Source: Xanthocytophaga flava
GTDB lineage: Bacteria; Bacteroidota; Bacteroidia; Cytophagales; 172606-1
DNA: 64,000 nucleotides
Assembly: GCA_030068525.1 (NCBI GenBank)
Contig: JASJOS010000017.1
Coordinates: 62,001 to 126,000 of the forward strand
Direction: 5' to 3'
Below, piece by piece: positions 45,829-55,352 of the stretch. Numbering within the stretch: position 1 is the stretch's first letter; every line of letters begins with the position of its first letter. The notes beneath the pieces were generated by a model. That model ran no database searches. It was not told the DNA's origin and worked only from the letters and a program-made list of their open reading frames with translations. The translations under genes and the position numbers were made by a program.

Positions 45829-46929
45829 ATGAAATTATATCCGTCCCTTTTGTTATTCTTTGTTACTTACATTTCATGGAGCCAGGTTCTACATAGCAAA
45901 GATGCGATTATGGATAAACAAGCTAAAAATGCTATTCGAAAAGCTGAGAAATACATTGATTCATTACAAGCCAAACAGGATATTCCAGGTATTTCTATCT
46001 GTATTGGCAACCGGGAAAGAATTCTCTGGGCACAAGGGTTCGGTTATGCCGATCTGGAAAACGGGATAGGTGTGACTACAAAATCCCGTTTTCGTATTGG
46101 ATCTGTATCCAAAGCTCTAACTTCCCTGGCAATGGCTAAGTTGTACCAACAAGGCAAGCTGGACTTGGATGTTTCGATTCAACGGTATACTACTGCTTTT
46201 CCTGAAAAGAAATATCCCGTTACAACTCGCCAACTGGCTACTCATACGGCAGGCATACGACATTATAAAGTCACTGATCCCATAAGCTGTCCTAAACATT
46301 ATGAAAAAGTTACAGATGGACTTGTGATTTTTAAGGATGATAGTCTTTTGTTTAAGCCAGGAACCGGATATAGTTATTCATCCTATGGGTACAACCTCTT
46401 AAGTGTAGTAATAGAAGGAGCAAGCAAAACAGACTTTATCACCTATATGAAGCAGGAAGTATTTACTCCATTAGGGCTAAAAAATACGATGGCTGATTAT
46501 AGTGACAGTATTGTTGCTAACAGAGTACGTTTCTATGAGCATTCTGACAAAAAACTAGTTAATGCCCCTATGGTTGACAATAGTTATAAGTGGGCTGGTG
46601 GAGGATTTTTATCCACTCCAAGTGATTTAGTTACGACGGCTACTAAAGTGTTGAATGGGCAGTTTCTGGATAAGAAAACTGTAGATATGATATTTACTTC
46701 GCAGAAATTGCTTGATGGCAAAGATACCCAATATGGTATGGGATGGCGAATGGGAACCGACTCTAAAGGCCGTCATATAATTCATCATGGTGGAGTGGTG
46801 GAAGGCGGAAGAACATTTGTATTACTATATCCCGATCAGGGAATTTATCTGGCAATCACTGCCAATATGAGTGGAGTTTCTATTAATCTAAAAGAAGGTG
46901 AAGCCATTGCCAGCTACTTTTTAGAATAA
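45829..46929 (+). CDS. Serine hydrolase of the beta-lactamase/AmpC-like family
   Basis: 366 residues with an N-terminal signal-like hydrophobic segment. The class C beta-lactamase/penicillin-binding-protein-like motifs are visible: SxxK as Ser92-Val-Ser-Lys95 in FRIGSVSKALTSLA, the Tyr motif YSS at 184-186 (usually YSN) in GYSYSSYGYNLL, and IIHHGGVVEGG in place of KTG. Members include peptidases, esterases and beta-lactamases, so the substrate is undetermined. It is divergent from the peptide gene, sharing the inverted repeat in its upstream region; whether they are co-regulated is unknown. Confidence 0.85.
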   Translation: MKLYPSLLLFFVTYISWSQVLHSKDAIMDKQAKNAIRKAEKYIDSLQAKQDIPGISICIGNRERILWAQGFGYADLENGIGVTTKSRFRIGSVSKALTSLAMAKLYQQGKLDLDVSIQRYTTAFPEKKYPVTTRQLATHTAGIRHYKVTDPISCPKHYEKVTDGLVIFKDDSLLFKPGTGYSYSSYGYNLLSVVIEGASKTDFITYMKQEVFTPLGLKNTMADYSDSIVANRVRFYEHSDKKLVNAPMVDNSYKWAGGGFLSTPSDLVTTATKVLNGQFLDKKTVDMIFTSQKLLDGKDTQYGMGWRMGTDSKGRHIIHHGGVVEGGRTFVLLYPDQGIYLAITANMSGVSINLKEGEAIASYFLE

Positions 46930-47009
46930 TACCAGGGTAGATATGACGTATATTAACTATTGTAAGAAACTAATCTTTATGTAGCTTTGAGTTTATATTT
47001 TGGTATGAT

Positions 47010-49418
47010 ATGCAGGCAACTTTGATTGAACTTACAAGTGACAATTTTACGGATCTGGAGAAAGCTGATACCGCCTTGTCGTTTCGTTGTTTTATTGACT
47101 ATTTACGAAAGAAAGTAGAGACAGAAAAAGAAGTTCGAAATACTTTTTTGACTCAGGCCCTAGCTAAACTGGAGGCGAATCCATTGTTGGCAGAGCCTGT
47201 GAGTCTTTCTGATATTCCGAAAATCCAGGAAGAGCTTGAACTCATTGTTACACTATTGTTGCCTGCCTTATCTGAAGAAAATGAGCATTTGGCTTTGGCT
47301 ACTCCATTACGGCCACAGATTTTCTTTGGGACAGACACCTTTTATTCTTTGGTAAGAAGTAGCTTTACCGGAAAGCCCAGAAATGAAGTAATAGAAACTA
47401 TCACAACAAAGGAGACGGAGAAAATCAGAATGAAGATGGTGTATTCCCTAATACTGGAAAAAGTATATGGAATACCTTCATTGTTTAAAGCTGAAATAGT
47501 ATTTGGAGTTCCAGATGAAGAAACAAGCTTGATTAGTTACTTTCGAATCAATATTGACACCCGTTTTCTGGAAGTAAAATCAAAAAGCCCTGTATCACAG
47601 CAGGATATCATGGCATTGCTGAATGAGACAGATGGAAAAGACTTTGATAAGCAGAAATTGAAGAATTTCCTTCCTCTTTCCGAGTTCTTTTTTTCAGGTT
47701 TTTCGGTACTTACGCTTACCGATATTACCGGACAGCAATCTATTGAAAACATCAAAAATGCCATTATTCATATGCATCCGGGTGACTCGAATGAGTATTA
47801 TAGAAAGGAAGTCGTAAGTGCATTGAAGGTTCTCATTCGAAACAATACAGTAGAGTTTGGCATACTTCCCTTTTTTCGGATTAATAATAAACTTGTTCTT
47901 ACAGAAGAGAATATCCAGTATAATGTAATGGTAAAGGCTTTTGCCCGAAAAGGAGAAATTGAACTTTTACCAGGGATGTTAGAAGAGTATGTAAAAAAGC
48001 CTAAGATTGTTTTTTATACTCGGATGATGGAAGAAAATCCAGATAATGTCTATATGAAACACTTACTGGAAAATAATATCGAATCTTATGCTTTGCTACC
48101 TGTCTATAATGGACAAGATATGGTAGGTATACTCGAATTGTATTCAAAACAAAAGGATAGTATTACTATTTCCGCTTTGGCGAGGTTGGATGCAGCTATG
48201 CCTATTTTAGCTCAGTTCCTACAACATACAATTGATGGTTTTAACAGAAAGATTGAAGAGATTATAAAAAACAGATTTACCTCACTGCAATCAGCCGTTG
48301 AGTGGAGATTTAAAGAAGAGGCATGGCGTTATTTTATGTATAGTCAGGAGCATAGCCTGAAAGAATATACAGACAAGATTATATTCAAAGAGGTATACCC
48401 TCTGTATGGTGGAATCGATATCCGTAATTCCACTATAGAGAGGAATGAAGCTATGGTTGCTGACCTGATTGTGCAGTGTCAGTTAGTAATTGAGATTCTA
48501 AAAGAAATAAAAAAGCAAGTCTCAATACCTATTGTAGATAGTCTGACTTTCAAGTGCTCCACTTGGATACAGGCAATAGAAACCAAAACAGTTAGAGAGG
48601 ATAATATTCGTATCAGTGAATTTCTGGAAGAGGAGATAGTGCCATTTCTTACTTATTTCCACGAAAACAACCCAACGTTACGTCCTGTAATAGACTCATA
48701 CTGGAAGGCAACTGACGAAGAAACGGGGATTGCCTACAAAAACAGGCGGATGCTGGAAACCTCCATGCAAACTATCAATGCTGCCATTAGTCAGCAACTG
48801 GACCAGTTTCAGGCAGAATTACAGGGAGCTTATCCTTGTTATTTTGAGAAGTTTCGTACAGATGGGATAGAATATGATATTTATATCGGGCAGGCAATCA
48901 CTCCTGATAAACCTTTCAATACACTTTATCTCAAGAATATACGATTGGGCCAATTGAATGCAATGGTCTCCATTGCCCGTATGACACATCGTTTATTACC
49001 AAAACTGGAAAAACCATTACGCACTACCCAGCTTATTTTCATTCGTTCTGCTGCTATCGACATTAGTTTTAGAAACGACGAACGAAAGTTTGATGTAGAA
49101 GGAGCCTATAATATCCGATACCAGATTATTAAAAAACGAATTGATAAAGTACACATCAAAAACACTTCCGAACGTCTTACTCAACCTGATACAATAGCTC
49201 TTGTATATCTGACTAAAAAAGAGGAAACGGAATATCTGGAATACATTACCTATTTGCAAAATCTTGGCTTGCTGGAAAATAAGGTTGAGTTTCTGGAGCT
49301 GGAAGAACTTCAGGGAGTATCCGGATTAAAAGCGCTTCGGGTGACTGTTGTATTAGAAGAAGCTTCTATAAATATGATAGGACAAGTTATTTCTTCAGAA
49401 ACTTACCCTATTGGGTAA
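47010..49418 (+). CDS. Large GAF-domain protein of unknown function
   Basis: 802 residues, no signal peptide or membrane helix. A GAF-like domain appears at about residues 310-410, around NIESYALLPVYNGQDMVGILELYSKQ. The N-terminal ~300 residues and C-terminal ~390 residues are helix-rich and not recognised. The C-terminal part includes LYGGIDIRNSTIERNEAMVADL, which resembles a nucleotide-cyclase-like motif GxxDxxxST but without a clear catalytic set. A cytoplasmic sensing protein is likely; its output is not known. It starts 80 bp after the serine hydrolase on the same strand. Confidence 0.65.
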   Translation: MQATLIELTSDNFTDLEKADTALSFRCFIDYLRKKVETEKEVRNTFLTQALAKLEANPLLAEPVSLSDIPKIQEELELIVTLLLPALSEENEHLALATPLRPQIFFGTDTFYSLVRSSFTGKPRNEVIETITTKETEKIRMKMVYSLILEKVYGIPSLFKAEIVFGVPDEETSLISYFRINIDTRFLEVKSKSPVSQQDIMALLNETDGKDFDKQKLKNFLPLSEFFFSGFSVLTLTDITGQQSIENIKNAIIHMHPGDSNEYYRKEVVSALKVLIRNNTVEFGILPFFRINNKLVLTEENIQYNVMVKAFARKGEIELLPGMLEEYVKKPKIVFYTRMMEENPDNVYMKHLLENNIESYALLPVYNGQDMVGILELYSKQKDSITISALARLDAAMPILAQFLQHTIDGFNRKIEEIIKNRFTSLQSAVEWRFKEEAWRYFMYSQEHSLKEYTDKIIFKEVYPLYGGIDIRNSTIERNEAMVADLIVQCQLVIEILKEIKKQVSIPIVDSLTFKCSTWIQAIETKTVREDNIRISEFLEEEIVPFLTYFHENNPTLRPVIDSYWKATDEETGIAYKNRRMLETSMQTINAAISQQLDQFQAELQGAYPCYFEKFRTDGIEYDIYIGQAITPDKPFNTLYLKNIRLGQLNAMVSIARMTHRLLPKLEKPLRTTQLIFIRSAAIDISFRNDERKFDVEGAYNIRYQIIKKRIDKVHIKNTSERLTQPDTIALVYLTKKEETEYLEYITYLQNLGLLENKVEFLELEELQGVSGLKALRVTVVLEEASINMIGQVISSETYPIG

Positions 49419-49444
49419 TGGAAGAAAATTCGTTTATTCCAATA

Positions 49445-49858
49445 TTATTGGGTTGATTTACGTGAAACTACAATACTACCTGCTGCCATATCGTGCAAAG
49501 CTCTTCTGCGTTTGTTGTTATAAACTGAGATAAATGCAAACCATCCAAGAAATGTTTTGAGTGCAAACCGAATGATGGATTTAAAAAGAGGGATACGTTC
49601 TGATGGATAATCGTTGTCTCTGACACGTATACCTAACAGATATTGCCCCAATGTATTAAAATAGGTAATGCAGACAGGTTCATACAAAACAATTGTAAAC
49701 ATGAATACTACCCGTAGCCAAACTGGAAAATTCTCAAAGCTATCTGCAATCTGGGTAAAGATTACCATAAATAATATGACTACCAGTGCATCAATAACAG
49801 AAGACTGGATTCGTTTTAAAAGCGAAGGATACTCAATTGCTATTTCTCGAGTTTGCAT
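49445..49858 (-). CDS. RDD-family membrane protein
   Basis: 137 residues with three hydrophobic helices. The opening PSLLKRIQSSVIDALVVILFM (R-x(4)-D-x-D-like start) and the motif TLGQYLLGIRVRDND are typical of the RDD family, as is RRALHDMAAGSIVV near the C-terminus. Function of the family is uncertain; transport or ion handling has been suggested for some. It converges on the GAF protein gene with only 26 bp between stops, and follows the envelope-protein genes on the same strand after 39 bp. Confidence 0.85.
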   Translation of the reverse strand: MQTREIAIEYPSLLKRIQSSVIDALVVILFMVIFTQIADSFENFPVWLRVVFMFTIVLYEPVCITYFNTLGQYLLGIRVRDNDYPSERIPLFKSIIRFALKTFLGWFAFISVYNNKRRRALHDMAAGSIVVSRKSTQ

Positions 49859-49897
49859 AAATTGATAAGAGTATTATTTCTTGTGTCTTCTTATAAA

Positions 49898-50854
49898 TCA
49901 AAGTTTTTGTATCATAGCATCGATAGCTCCTTTTACAGTAGGAAAGGATGTACATACACGTGGATCCATGATATTTCCTCCAAATCCGTTTTCTTCAGTA
50001 GACGCATCCTTTGCTATCTTAGTAAGTTTTTCTTTTTGGGCCACTGGTTTGGAGTCTTCAAGTGCCCATATACAGATAACCTGTGCAAATATATTCGTCT
50101 TTTTATCTTCAATCATTTTGAGTAGTGCTTCCTGAGCTTCTTTGGAATGATACCATGTTAAGGCCCTAGCTGCAGAAATCTGATTATGCATGTTTTCTGT
50201 ATGATAAAGGAATGGCAATATAAGAGTATAATACTCAGTTAGCTGGAGATGATAAATAGATTCCAGGGCTACATGTTGTGCACAAAAAGTTGGAATCTCG
50301 TCTTTGCTAAAGCCTGCGGGTTTCAATGATAGATATTTTTCGACATAGGATTTAATAAAGTTTTTATCATATGTCAACCCGTGATAATTATTGAATATAG
50401 CGGTCATTGTCTGTTCATATGTATCTGAGAGAACAATTGCCTGATGATAGCTATGACGATAGGTAGCATATACATTTCCATCTTTTAGAGCTGCATAGCC
50501 CGAAGTTGGAGTTGCAATAGCCTGATTACCTTTGTCGTTTTTTTTTAGAAAAAAGTAACAACTATCTACTCCTTTAAAATAAAATTCAGGTCCTTCGTTA
50601 CCTGAGCGGCTGCAAAGATGGAGGAGGTAAAAGCCTGTAATCTTCGTTTGAACAGGTAATTCTTTGCCTGCCAGGTTTTTCAGAATTTTAATTTCTACAC
50701 CTTTTTCTGCGTCAAAAGAAAGTACTTTTGCTAATACAAAACTGTCCGCTTCTCGTATGATCTTATCCTGCCAGGGTTCATCCCAGGTAGTAGCCATGGC
50801 TGAGAGACCAGTAAATAGAAAACCCATGAGAAAATAAATATTGAATCTCTTCAT
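49898..50854 (-). CDS. Exported HEAT-repeat-like protein of unknown function
   Basis: 318 residues from the ATG at 50854, which begins a signal peptide (MKRFNIYFLMGFLFTGLSAMA); an upstream start at 50917 would spoil it. The N-terminal half is a beta-rich domain of unknown type. The C-terminal third is helical, and resembles HEAT repeats in ISAARALTWYHSKEAQEALL and IFAQVICIWALEDSKP. It is 31 bp downstream of the TPR protein gene on the same strand, so the two appear to be one operon acting in the envelope. No enzymatic motif is seen. Confidence 0.6.
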   Translation of the reverse strand: MKRFNIYFLMGFLFTGLSAMATTWDEPWQDKIIREADSFVLAKVLSFDAEKGVEIKILKNLAGKELPVQTKITGFYLLHLCSRSGNEGPEFYFKGVDSCYFFLKKNDKGNQAIATPTSGYAALKDGNVYATYRHSYHQAIVLSDTYEQTMTAIFNNYHGLTYDKNFIKSYVEKYLSLKPAGFSKDEIPTFCAQHVALESIYHLQLTEYYTLILPFLYHTENMHNQISAARALTWYHSKEAQEALLKMIEDKKTNIFAQVICIWALEDSKPVAQKEKLTKIAKDASTEENGFGGNIMDPRVCTSFPTVKGAIDAMIQKL

Positions 50855-50885
50855 AACTCTGAAAATAAATAGATGTTTTATAATA

Positions 50886-51854
50886 CTAGACCTTGTTCCT
50901 AAATACAATATAGACACAGCTAAGACCTAGCAGTAGGATTCCTGCTGACAGATACGTTTTGAAAGAAGATAATCTGTTAATAGCTGAGGCTAGGGCAGAA
51001 TCCTCTTCGACATAAAGCATTACTTGCAGTTGTTGATCTGTAAGAGCGTCTTTATCTAATTTTGTATTACTATCTTTGTGTAGCTGCTTAAATTTGAGAT
51101 ATCTTTTAGCAAGCAATACACTTCTGTATCCATAAGTATAAGCATCTGTATAGGTTCGTAATGCTTTGGTTACATCCTCTGTGAGGGCTTTGAGGTTACC
51201 GAGTTGAAATAACAGGAAGGCAACAATGGGCTCTGGTGCTTTGACAAACATCATACGTTCATTTAGCTGATATGATATATGGTTACGAAGTTTTTTAAGC
51301 TCTTCAGTCGTTAAGGAAGATTTTGGTATTGTATCATTACCTAAGTCTGTTCTCAGCATAAATTGGCTCGTTAGATAGGATAATCCTTTTAACTTTACTT
51401 CAAGAATTTTCAAATGTAACCATTCTGAGCCATTATGTGATTTCGGGTTAAGTATAATACCTTTCTGTATCCAGTAGTAAGCTGAATCGTTCTTTCCAAG
51501 CAATTCATAGACTGTTCCTAAATTGGAAGCTGTTGTGTATAAATCAGGATGTGTCTTTTCTATAGCAGTAAATACATCTTTAGCTTCATTGTATCTTCCT
51601 AAATACATAAGTGTAACACCATAATCGGAATAGGCTTTTATCTCATGTATATATTTCCAAATACTGTCAAGCTTTATTAAATCTGTTTCAAACTGCTTGA
51701 TTTGCTCTGGATTTGTAAGGTCATATCCATTTGCTATTTCTATACCACTTGTCTCGATTTTTTGACCATTTAAGAGCACATGGTATTCGTTGGCACATGC
51801 ACTTGTTGTAATATAAGATAGTAGAGTCAAAAGTAGTAGTAGAGTTTTTGGCAT
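50886..51854 (-). CDS. Exported TPR protein with C-terminal membrane anchor
   Basis: 322 residues. A signal peptide (about 1-21, ending SACAN, with a cysteine that might be a lipid site) leads to tetratricopeptide-like repeats (about 65-150; YGVTLMYLGRYNEAKDVFTAI, SNLGTVYELLGKNDSAYYWI). One transmembrane helix lies near the C-terminus (about 295-316, LSAGILLLGLSCVYIVF). It is the upstream member of a pair with the HEAT-like protein. A scaffold or sensing role is inferred from the repeats only. Confidence 0.65.
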   Translation of the reverse strand: MPKTLLLLLTLLSYITTSACANEYHVLLNGQKIETSGIEIANGYDLTNPEQIKQFETDLIKLDSIWKYIHEIKAYSDYGVTLMYLGRYNEAKDVFTAIEKTHPDLYTTASNLGTVYELLGKNDSAYYWIQKGIILNPKSHNGSEWLHLKILEVKLKGLSYLTSQFMLRTDLGNDTIPKSSLTTEELKKLRNHISYQLNERMMFVKAPEPIVAFLLFQLGNLKALTEDVTKALRTYTDAYTYGYRSVLLAKRYLKFKQLHKDSNTKLDKDALTDQQLQVMLYVEEDSALASAINRLSSFKTYLSAGILLLGLSCVYIVFRNKV

Positions 51855-52032
51855 AAAGTAACAATATGTTTTGTGCTATTTATTCCAAAAAAAGAGTTAA
51901 TGTAAACGTAGAAAGCTATATACAACAGAGAAAATAAATTGAAAAAGAAAAGAAGAGTAAAACCTCATAAAACAAGTTTCCTTTGGGAAAGAAAGAGTTG
52001 GTCTCAATTGTGCTTTTTTGTATTTTTATTGT

Positions 52033-53013
52033 ATGAAACATATATCAATACTAGTACCACAGGGAGCCATTCTGGGTAGTCTGGAAGGTTCTCGCCAGCT
52101 ACTTACACAAGTAAATACATTTATGAAAGCCAGAGGCGCAAAGCCTTTGTTTCATGTTCAGTTAGTGGGGTTATCAAAGGAAACACCCTTAAGTGGCGGA
52201 TTATTTACAGCTAATGCAGATATGACTTTTAGCGATGTGAAAAAGACTGATCTGATTATTATTCCTGCACTGGATGGCGATATTCAGGAAGCATTGGAAA
52301 AGAACAAGGATTTTATTCCCTGGATCAAAGAGCAATATACACAAGGTGCAGAAGTGGCAAGTTTATGCCTGGGAGCCTTTCTGTTAGCTTCCACAGGTTT
52401 GTTAAAAGGCAGAAAGTGTGCTACTCACTGGTTGGCTGCCAATCAGTTTCGTCAGTTGTTTCCGGATGTAGAACTTGTTACTGAGAAAATTATTACAGAT
52501 GAATACGGCATTTATTCCAGTGGTGGTGCTTTTTCCTATATGAATCTTATTCTGCATCTGATTGAAAAATATGCAGGAAAAGAGATTGCTATACTTTCTG
52601 CCAAGGTATTTGCCATTGAAATAGAAAGAGAAAATCAATTGTCGTTTACTATATTTCAGGGACAAAAAGAACACGCCGATGAACCAATCCGGAAAGCACA
52701 GGAATTTATTGAACAAAATTATCAGGAAAAAATCACTATTGAACAACTCACATCTACCTTTGCTCTGGGAAGACGTAATTTTGAACGTAGATTCAAGAAG
52801 GCTACTTCCAACACAGTAGTAGAATATATTCAACGAGTGAAAATAGAAGCGGTTAAAAAAGATCTTGAAACTAGCCGGAAAAGTGTCAACGAGCTGATGT
52901 TTGATGTCGGCTACTCTGATATGAAAGCCTTTCGTACAGTATTTAAAAAGATTACCGGACTATCGCCTGTAGAATACCGTAACAAGTATAATAAAGAGGC
53001 TGTTACTCTGTAA
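52033..53013 (+). CDS. GlxA-like transcription regulator (DJ-1/PfpI plus AraC domain)
   Basis: 326 residues from the ATG at 52033. An N-terminal DJ-1/PfpI domain (about 1-185) has the nucleophile-elbow-like EVASLCLGAFLLASTG with a cysteine at that position. A C-terminal AraC/XylS DNA-binding domain (about 220-320) has two helix-turn-helix units: ITIEQLTSTFALGRRNFERRFK and VNELMFDVGYSDMKAFRTVFKKITGLSP. Members of this class control responses to small nitrogen or aldehyde compounds in several bacteria; the ligand here is not known. It is monocistronic, ending in a shared terminator. Confidence 0.9.
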   Translation: MKHISILVPQGAILGSLEGSRQLLTQVNTFMKARGAKPLFHVQLVGLSKETPLSGGLFTANADMTFSDVKKTDLIIIPALDGDIQEALEKNKDFIPWIKEQYTQGAEVASLCLGAFLLASTGLLKGRKCATHWLAANQFRQLFPDVELVTEKIITDEYGIYSSGGAFSYMNLILHLIEKYAGKEIAILSAKVFAIEIERENQLSFTIFQGQKEHADEPIRKAQEFIEQNYQEKITIEQLTSTFALGRRNFERRFKKATSNTVVEYIQRVKIEAVKKDLETSRKSVNELMFDVGYSDMKAFRTVFKKITGLSPVEYRNKYNKEAVTL

Positions 53014-53032
53014 AATAAACAGGCTATAAGCA

Positions 53033-53061
53033 AAAATACCTCTGACATTCAGAGGTATTTT
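53033..53061. terminator. Bidirectional terminator between GlxA-like gene and Cys-rich gene
   Basis: A 13-bp stem (53033-53045 with 53049-53061) with loop CAT has A and T runs at the outer ends, suitable for both strands of these convergent genes. Confidence 0.8.
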
Positions 53062-53104
53062 CATATATATGCGAAAATGATACTTGTAATGAAAATAAAA
53101 GGTG

Positions 53105-53341
53105 TTAAGCTGCATTCCTATGACAATGCTCACTGATTTCGTCTTCCAACCCCCGAATAACATGGCAATCAATAAATGGGGAAAGATCATGTTGAGACTC
53201 TTCACAATAAATTCCCTCTATTTGTACATCTTCACAGGGAGAGGTATTCTGATCTCCTGGGCAATAAGCAAACCAGAATTTTACTCTTAATCCTTCATAC
53301 TTTTCAGAATACAATGTGTCTGTAATATCCAGAATTTTCAT
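53105..53341 (-). CDS. Small Cys/His-rich acidic protein, unknown
   Basis: 78 residues, acidic, with five cysteines (27, 36, 46, 59, 73) and several histidines near the C-terminus (HD, DCHVI, EHCHRN). The spacing could bind a metal or form disulfides, but I do not recognise the pattern. There is no signal peptide and no membrane helix. It is divergent from the SLOG protein gene at 53587 and convergent with the GlxA-like regulator. The first 25 residues (MKILDITDTLYSEKYEGLRVK) look like an ordinary folded protein, supporting that it is real. Function unknown. Confidence 0.55.
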   Translation of the reverse strand: MKILDITDTLYSEKYEGLRVKFWFAYCPGDQNTSPCEDVQIEGIYCEESQHDLSPFIDCHVIRGLEDEISEHCHRNAA

Positions 53342-53521
53342 AGTGTTAGTTGGTGACCCTATATGGGTCTTTTCAAAAGAATAAATCGGTTATTTGTTTT
53401 ATCCTACTGAGAACGTAATCGGCTAAAAATTAGATGGAAAGCTGTAGTTTTAGTGTGAAAAAAGGGTTTTGTTGTATATGTTCCACCATATAAATATACT
53501 AAATAATCACGGATTTTACAC

Positions 53522-53529
53522 TATATTTG
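53522..53529 (+). promoter_or_regulatory. -7 element for the SLOG protein gene
   Basis: TATATTTG matches TAnnTTTG, 57 bp upstream of the ATG at 53587. No TTG at the expected -33 position is seen. Confidence 0.45.
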
Positions 53530-53586
53530 CACGCCATTTTATATGGTTTGTACAACAATTTTTCATAGCTGAAAGACTGCTGAATC

Positions 53587-53958
53587 ATGAGAATAACCAT
53601 TACAGGAAGCCGTAACTGGACAGATGAACAACTACTGATCCAAACCCTGGAGCGGTATACCATCACAGAACTTATCCATGGTGGAGCTATAGGTGCAGAT
53701 CTGATGGCTGCCAACTGGGCCAGAGAAAGGAGCATCAAAGTAACTGAGCGAAAGCCTGATTATGATACTCATAAAGCTACGGCTACACATGTACGAAACA
53801 CCGAAATGGTACAGATGGCCGATGGTGTGATTGCGTTCTGGGATGGTGAAAGCAAAGGAACTGCTTCTACTATTGAGAAGGCACAAAAAGCTGGTAAACT
53901 GTTGCAGGTCGTAATGCCTGATGGCCCTTCAGAGGCACAGTTGAATTTATGGGAGTAA
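53587..53958 (+). CDS. YpsA-related SLOG-family (DUF2493) protein
   Basis: 123 residues covering one Rossmann-like SLOG domain. MRITITGSRNWTDEQLL, the glycine-rich ELIHGGAIGADLMAANWA and the later FWDGESKGTASTIEKA correspond to the nucleotide-binding loops of the DprA/LOG-related superfamily. Members bind nucleotides or related ligands; some are linked to phage or stress responses and nucleotide signalling, but this simple stand-alone type has no settled role. It is preceded by a -7 box and followed after 73 bp by a long hairpin. Its only neighbour is the Cys-rich gene, divergent. Confidence 0.85.
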   Translation: MRITITGSRNWTDEQLLIQTLERYTITELIHGGAIGADLMAANWARERSIKVTERKPDYDTHKATATHVRNTEMVQMADGVIAFWDGESKGTASTIEKAQKAGKLLQVVMPDGPSEAQLNLWE

Positions 53959-54791
53959 AGGTTATACTATAACAGACGAATCTGATTTGTGCAAAGTATA
54001 CTTCTGTAGAAAGAAAGGTTCTGAATATAGCAACAATAGGATGTTAATACCTAATGCTAGGCACTAACATCCTATTGTTATTTCATTGCTTGAGTGACTT
54101 GTAAAATAGGACATTACATAACTGGAAAAACCTCCAATAGTATGTTCATACTATCCTTCTCACTTTCCCATACTATATAAGTGCTAAGACAATTTGCCCG
54201 CAGTGTTTGCAATACTTCTATTTATTTAAATACTACTACTATTGATACCTGTGTAAGGTATTTTATTGTATCAGAGGATATACCACTCCTGTGAAAGTTA
54301 TATTTATTTCTGGATCAGATATATGAAGAGAGTAATATCCTGTCAATGAATTACAAGGTATTATACTATCTGAATATACATTGGTAGTAAGTCTGACAAT
54401 TGATTAGGTATTCGTTGATAATGAGATCGTTGTGTTTGTGCTTCAATATTGAGAAAAATCATTCAAAGTGTAGATATATGTCTTATGAGGAGCAAAAATT
54501 ATCTCAGATATTTTCGTGTGATTTTGAGAAGTATCAGCCACCTAATTACATAAAGTAAATGATAGGTCTGATACTGAGAGAAATGTAAGACAAAATTTTA
54601 AGAAGGGAATATCTGTAATAAAAACAGATCAAGAGTACATAAATAATACATTTTCAGGTTGAACATAGAGAATCTGTATCATTTATGTAGCGTAGAAGTA
54701 ATACATATACCATAGAATAAATTGGTCCCATTGGTGAGAATACTATTAAAATTATAGAGCAACTATTCACAAATTTGTAAACTAATACTAT
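53959..54791. other. 833-bp mostly non-coding stretch
   Basis: Apart from the hairpin at 54032-54079 the region is AT-rich and shows no RNA gene. A 45-codon frame at 54421-54558 was looked at and not accepted. The downstream small membrane protein's promoter is probably here but was not identified. Confidence 0.55.
54032..54079 (+). terminator. Long hairpin after the SLOG protein gene
   Basis: A perfect 15-bp stem (54032-54046 with 54065-54079) has an 18-base loop that itself contains CCTA/TAGG, forming a short inner stem. Only ATTTC follows, so termination may be weak. Confidence 0.65.
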
Positions 54792-55013
54792 ATGCTATTA
54801 TTACATGGAGGATTTACATTTGGCATGGTAGCTGGTTTAGTGACGCTAACTATGTTATGGTTTTTGTCTTTTATTATATTAAGTCTTTCTGTATTTCGCT
54901 TTGTTAAGAAAGAATTTCTGGAAGGTAAAAGATTACTGATTTGGTTTGTTTTGTTGCTGATAGTTAGTTTTCCTATGGCAGCTTTGATTGGGGGTATTGT
55001 TGAATATCTTTAA
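54792..55013 (+). CDS. Small two-helix membrane protein, unknown
   Basis: 73 residues with two hydrophobic helices (about 10-36 and 48-68) joined by a basic loop (RFVKKEFLEGKRL). There is no signal cleavage site and no known family recognised. The gene stands alone in about 1.4 kb of otherwise non-coding DNA and is followed by an excellent terminator, which supports that it is expressed. It could be a toxin-like, regulatory or subunit protein. I cannot choose among these. Confidence 0.55.
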   Translation: MLLLHGGFTFGMVAGLVTLTMLWFLSFIILSLSVFRFVKKEFLEGKRLLIWFVLLLIVSFPMAALIGGIVEYL

Positions 55014-55352
55014 TAGATGCAATTCGCCTGACTTGAGCGAAAATAAATCAGATTAGCATATTTTCTATTGTTATATATAAGGAACAGGAATGAAATTCAG
55101 AATTTCATTCCTGTTCCTTTTTGTTTCATAACCTTATTATATTGAACTATTGGTTTGATTTTTTCTCAAATTGCTTACATTCAGTAACACAACTATTCCT
55201 AAGAGTTACGGAATAGGCATTCTCTTTTCCTGCTGGGTTATTACAGTACTCAATAAAATACAAACCAAAATGGTATATTTACCATCTGATCTGAACAATT
55301 CGGTCAGGCTTTTGGCTTTGTTATGCTACTACAGCCACCAATTGAATTATTT
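55014..55352. other. 339-bp intergenic region, small membrane protein to SusR-like gene
   Basis: The region contains the strong terminator at 55081-55122. The rest is AT-rich without a clear consensus promoter or coding frame. Confidence 0.5.
55081..55122 (+). terminator. Strong terminator of the small membrane-protein gene
   Basis: A perfect 17-bp stem (55081-55097 with 55101-55117) with loop CAG is followed by TTTTT. Confidence 0.9.

Noticed and set aside
49853-50135. Two overlapping plus-strand frames antisense to the HEAT-like gene
   Set aside because: They are shadows of the minus-strand gene, which has a signal peptide and a recognisable repeat pattern.
54421-54558. 45-codon frame starting ATG in the long gap after the SLOG gene
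   Set aside because: Short, with no promoter box, no terminator and no family; the acidic tail looks codon-like but is not enough to call.
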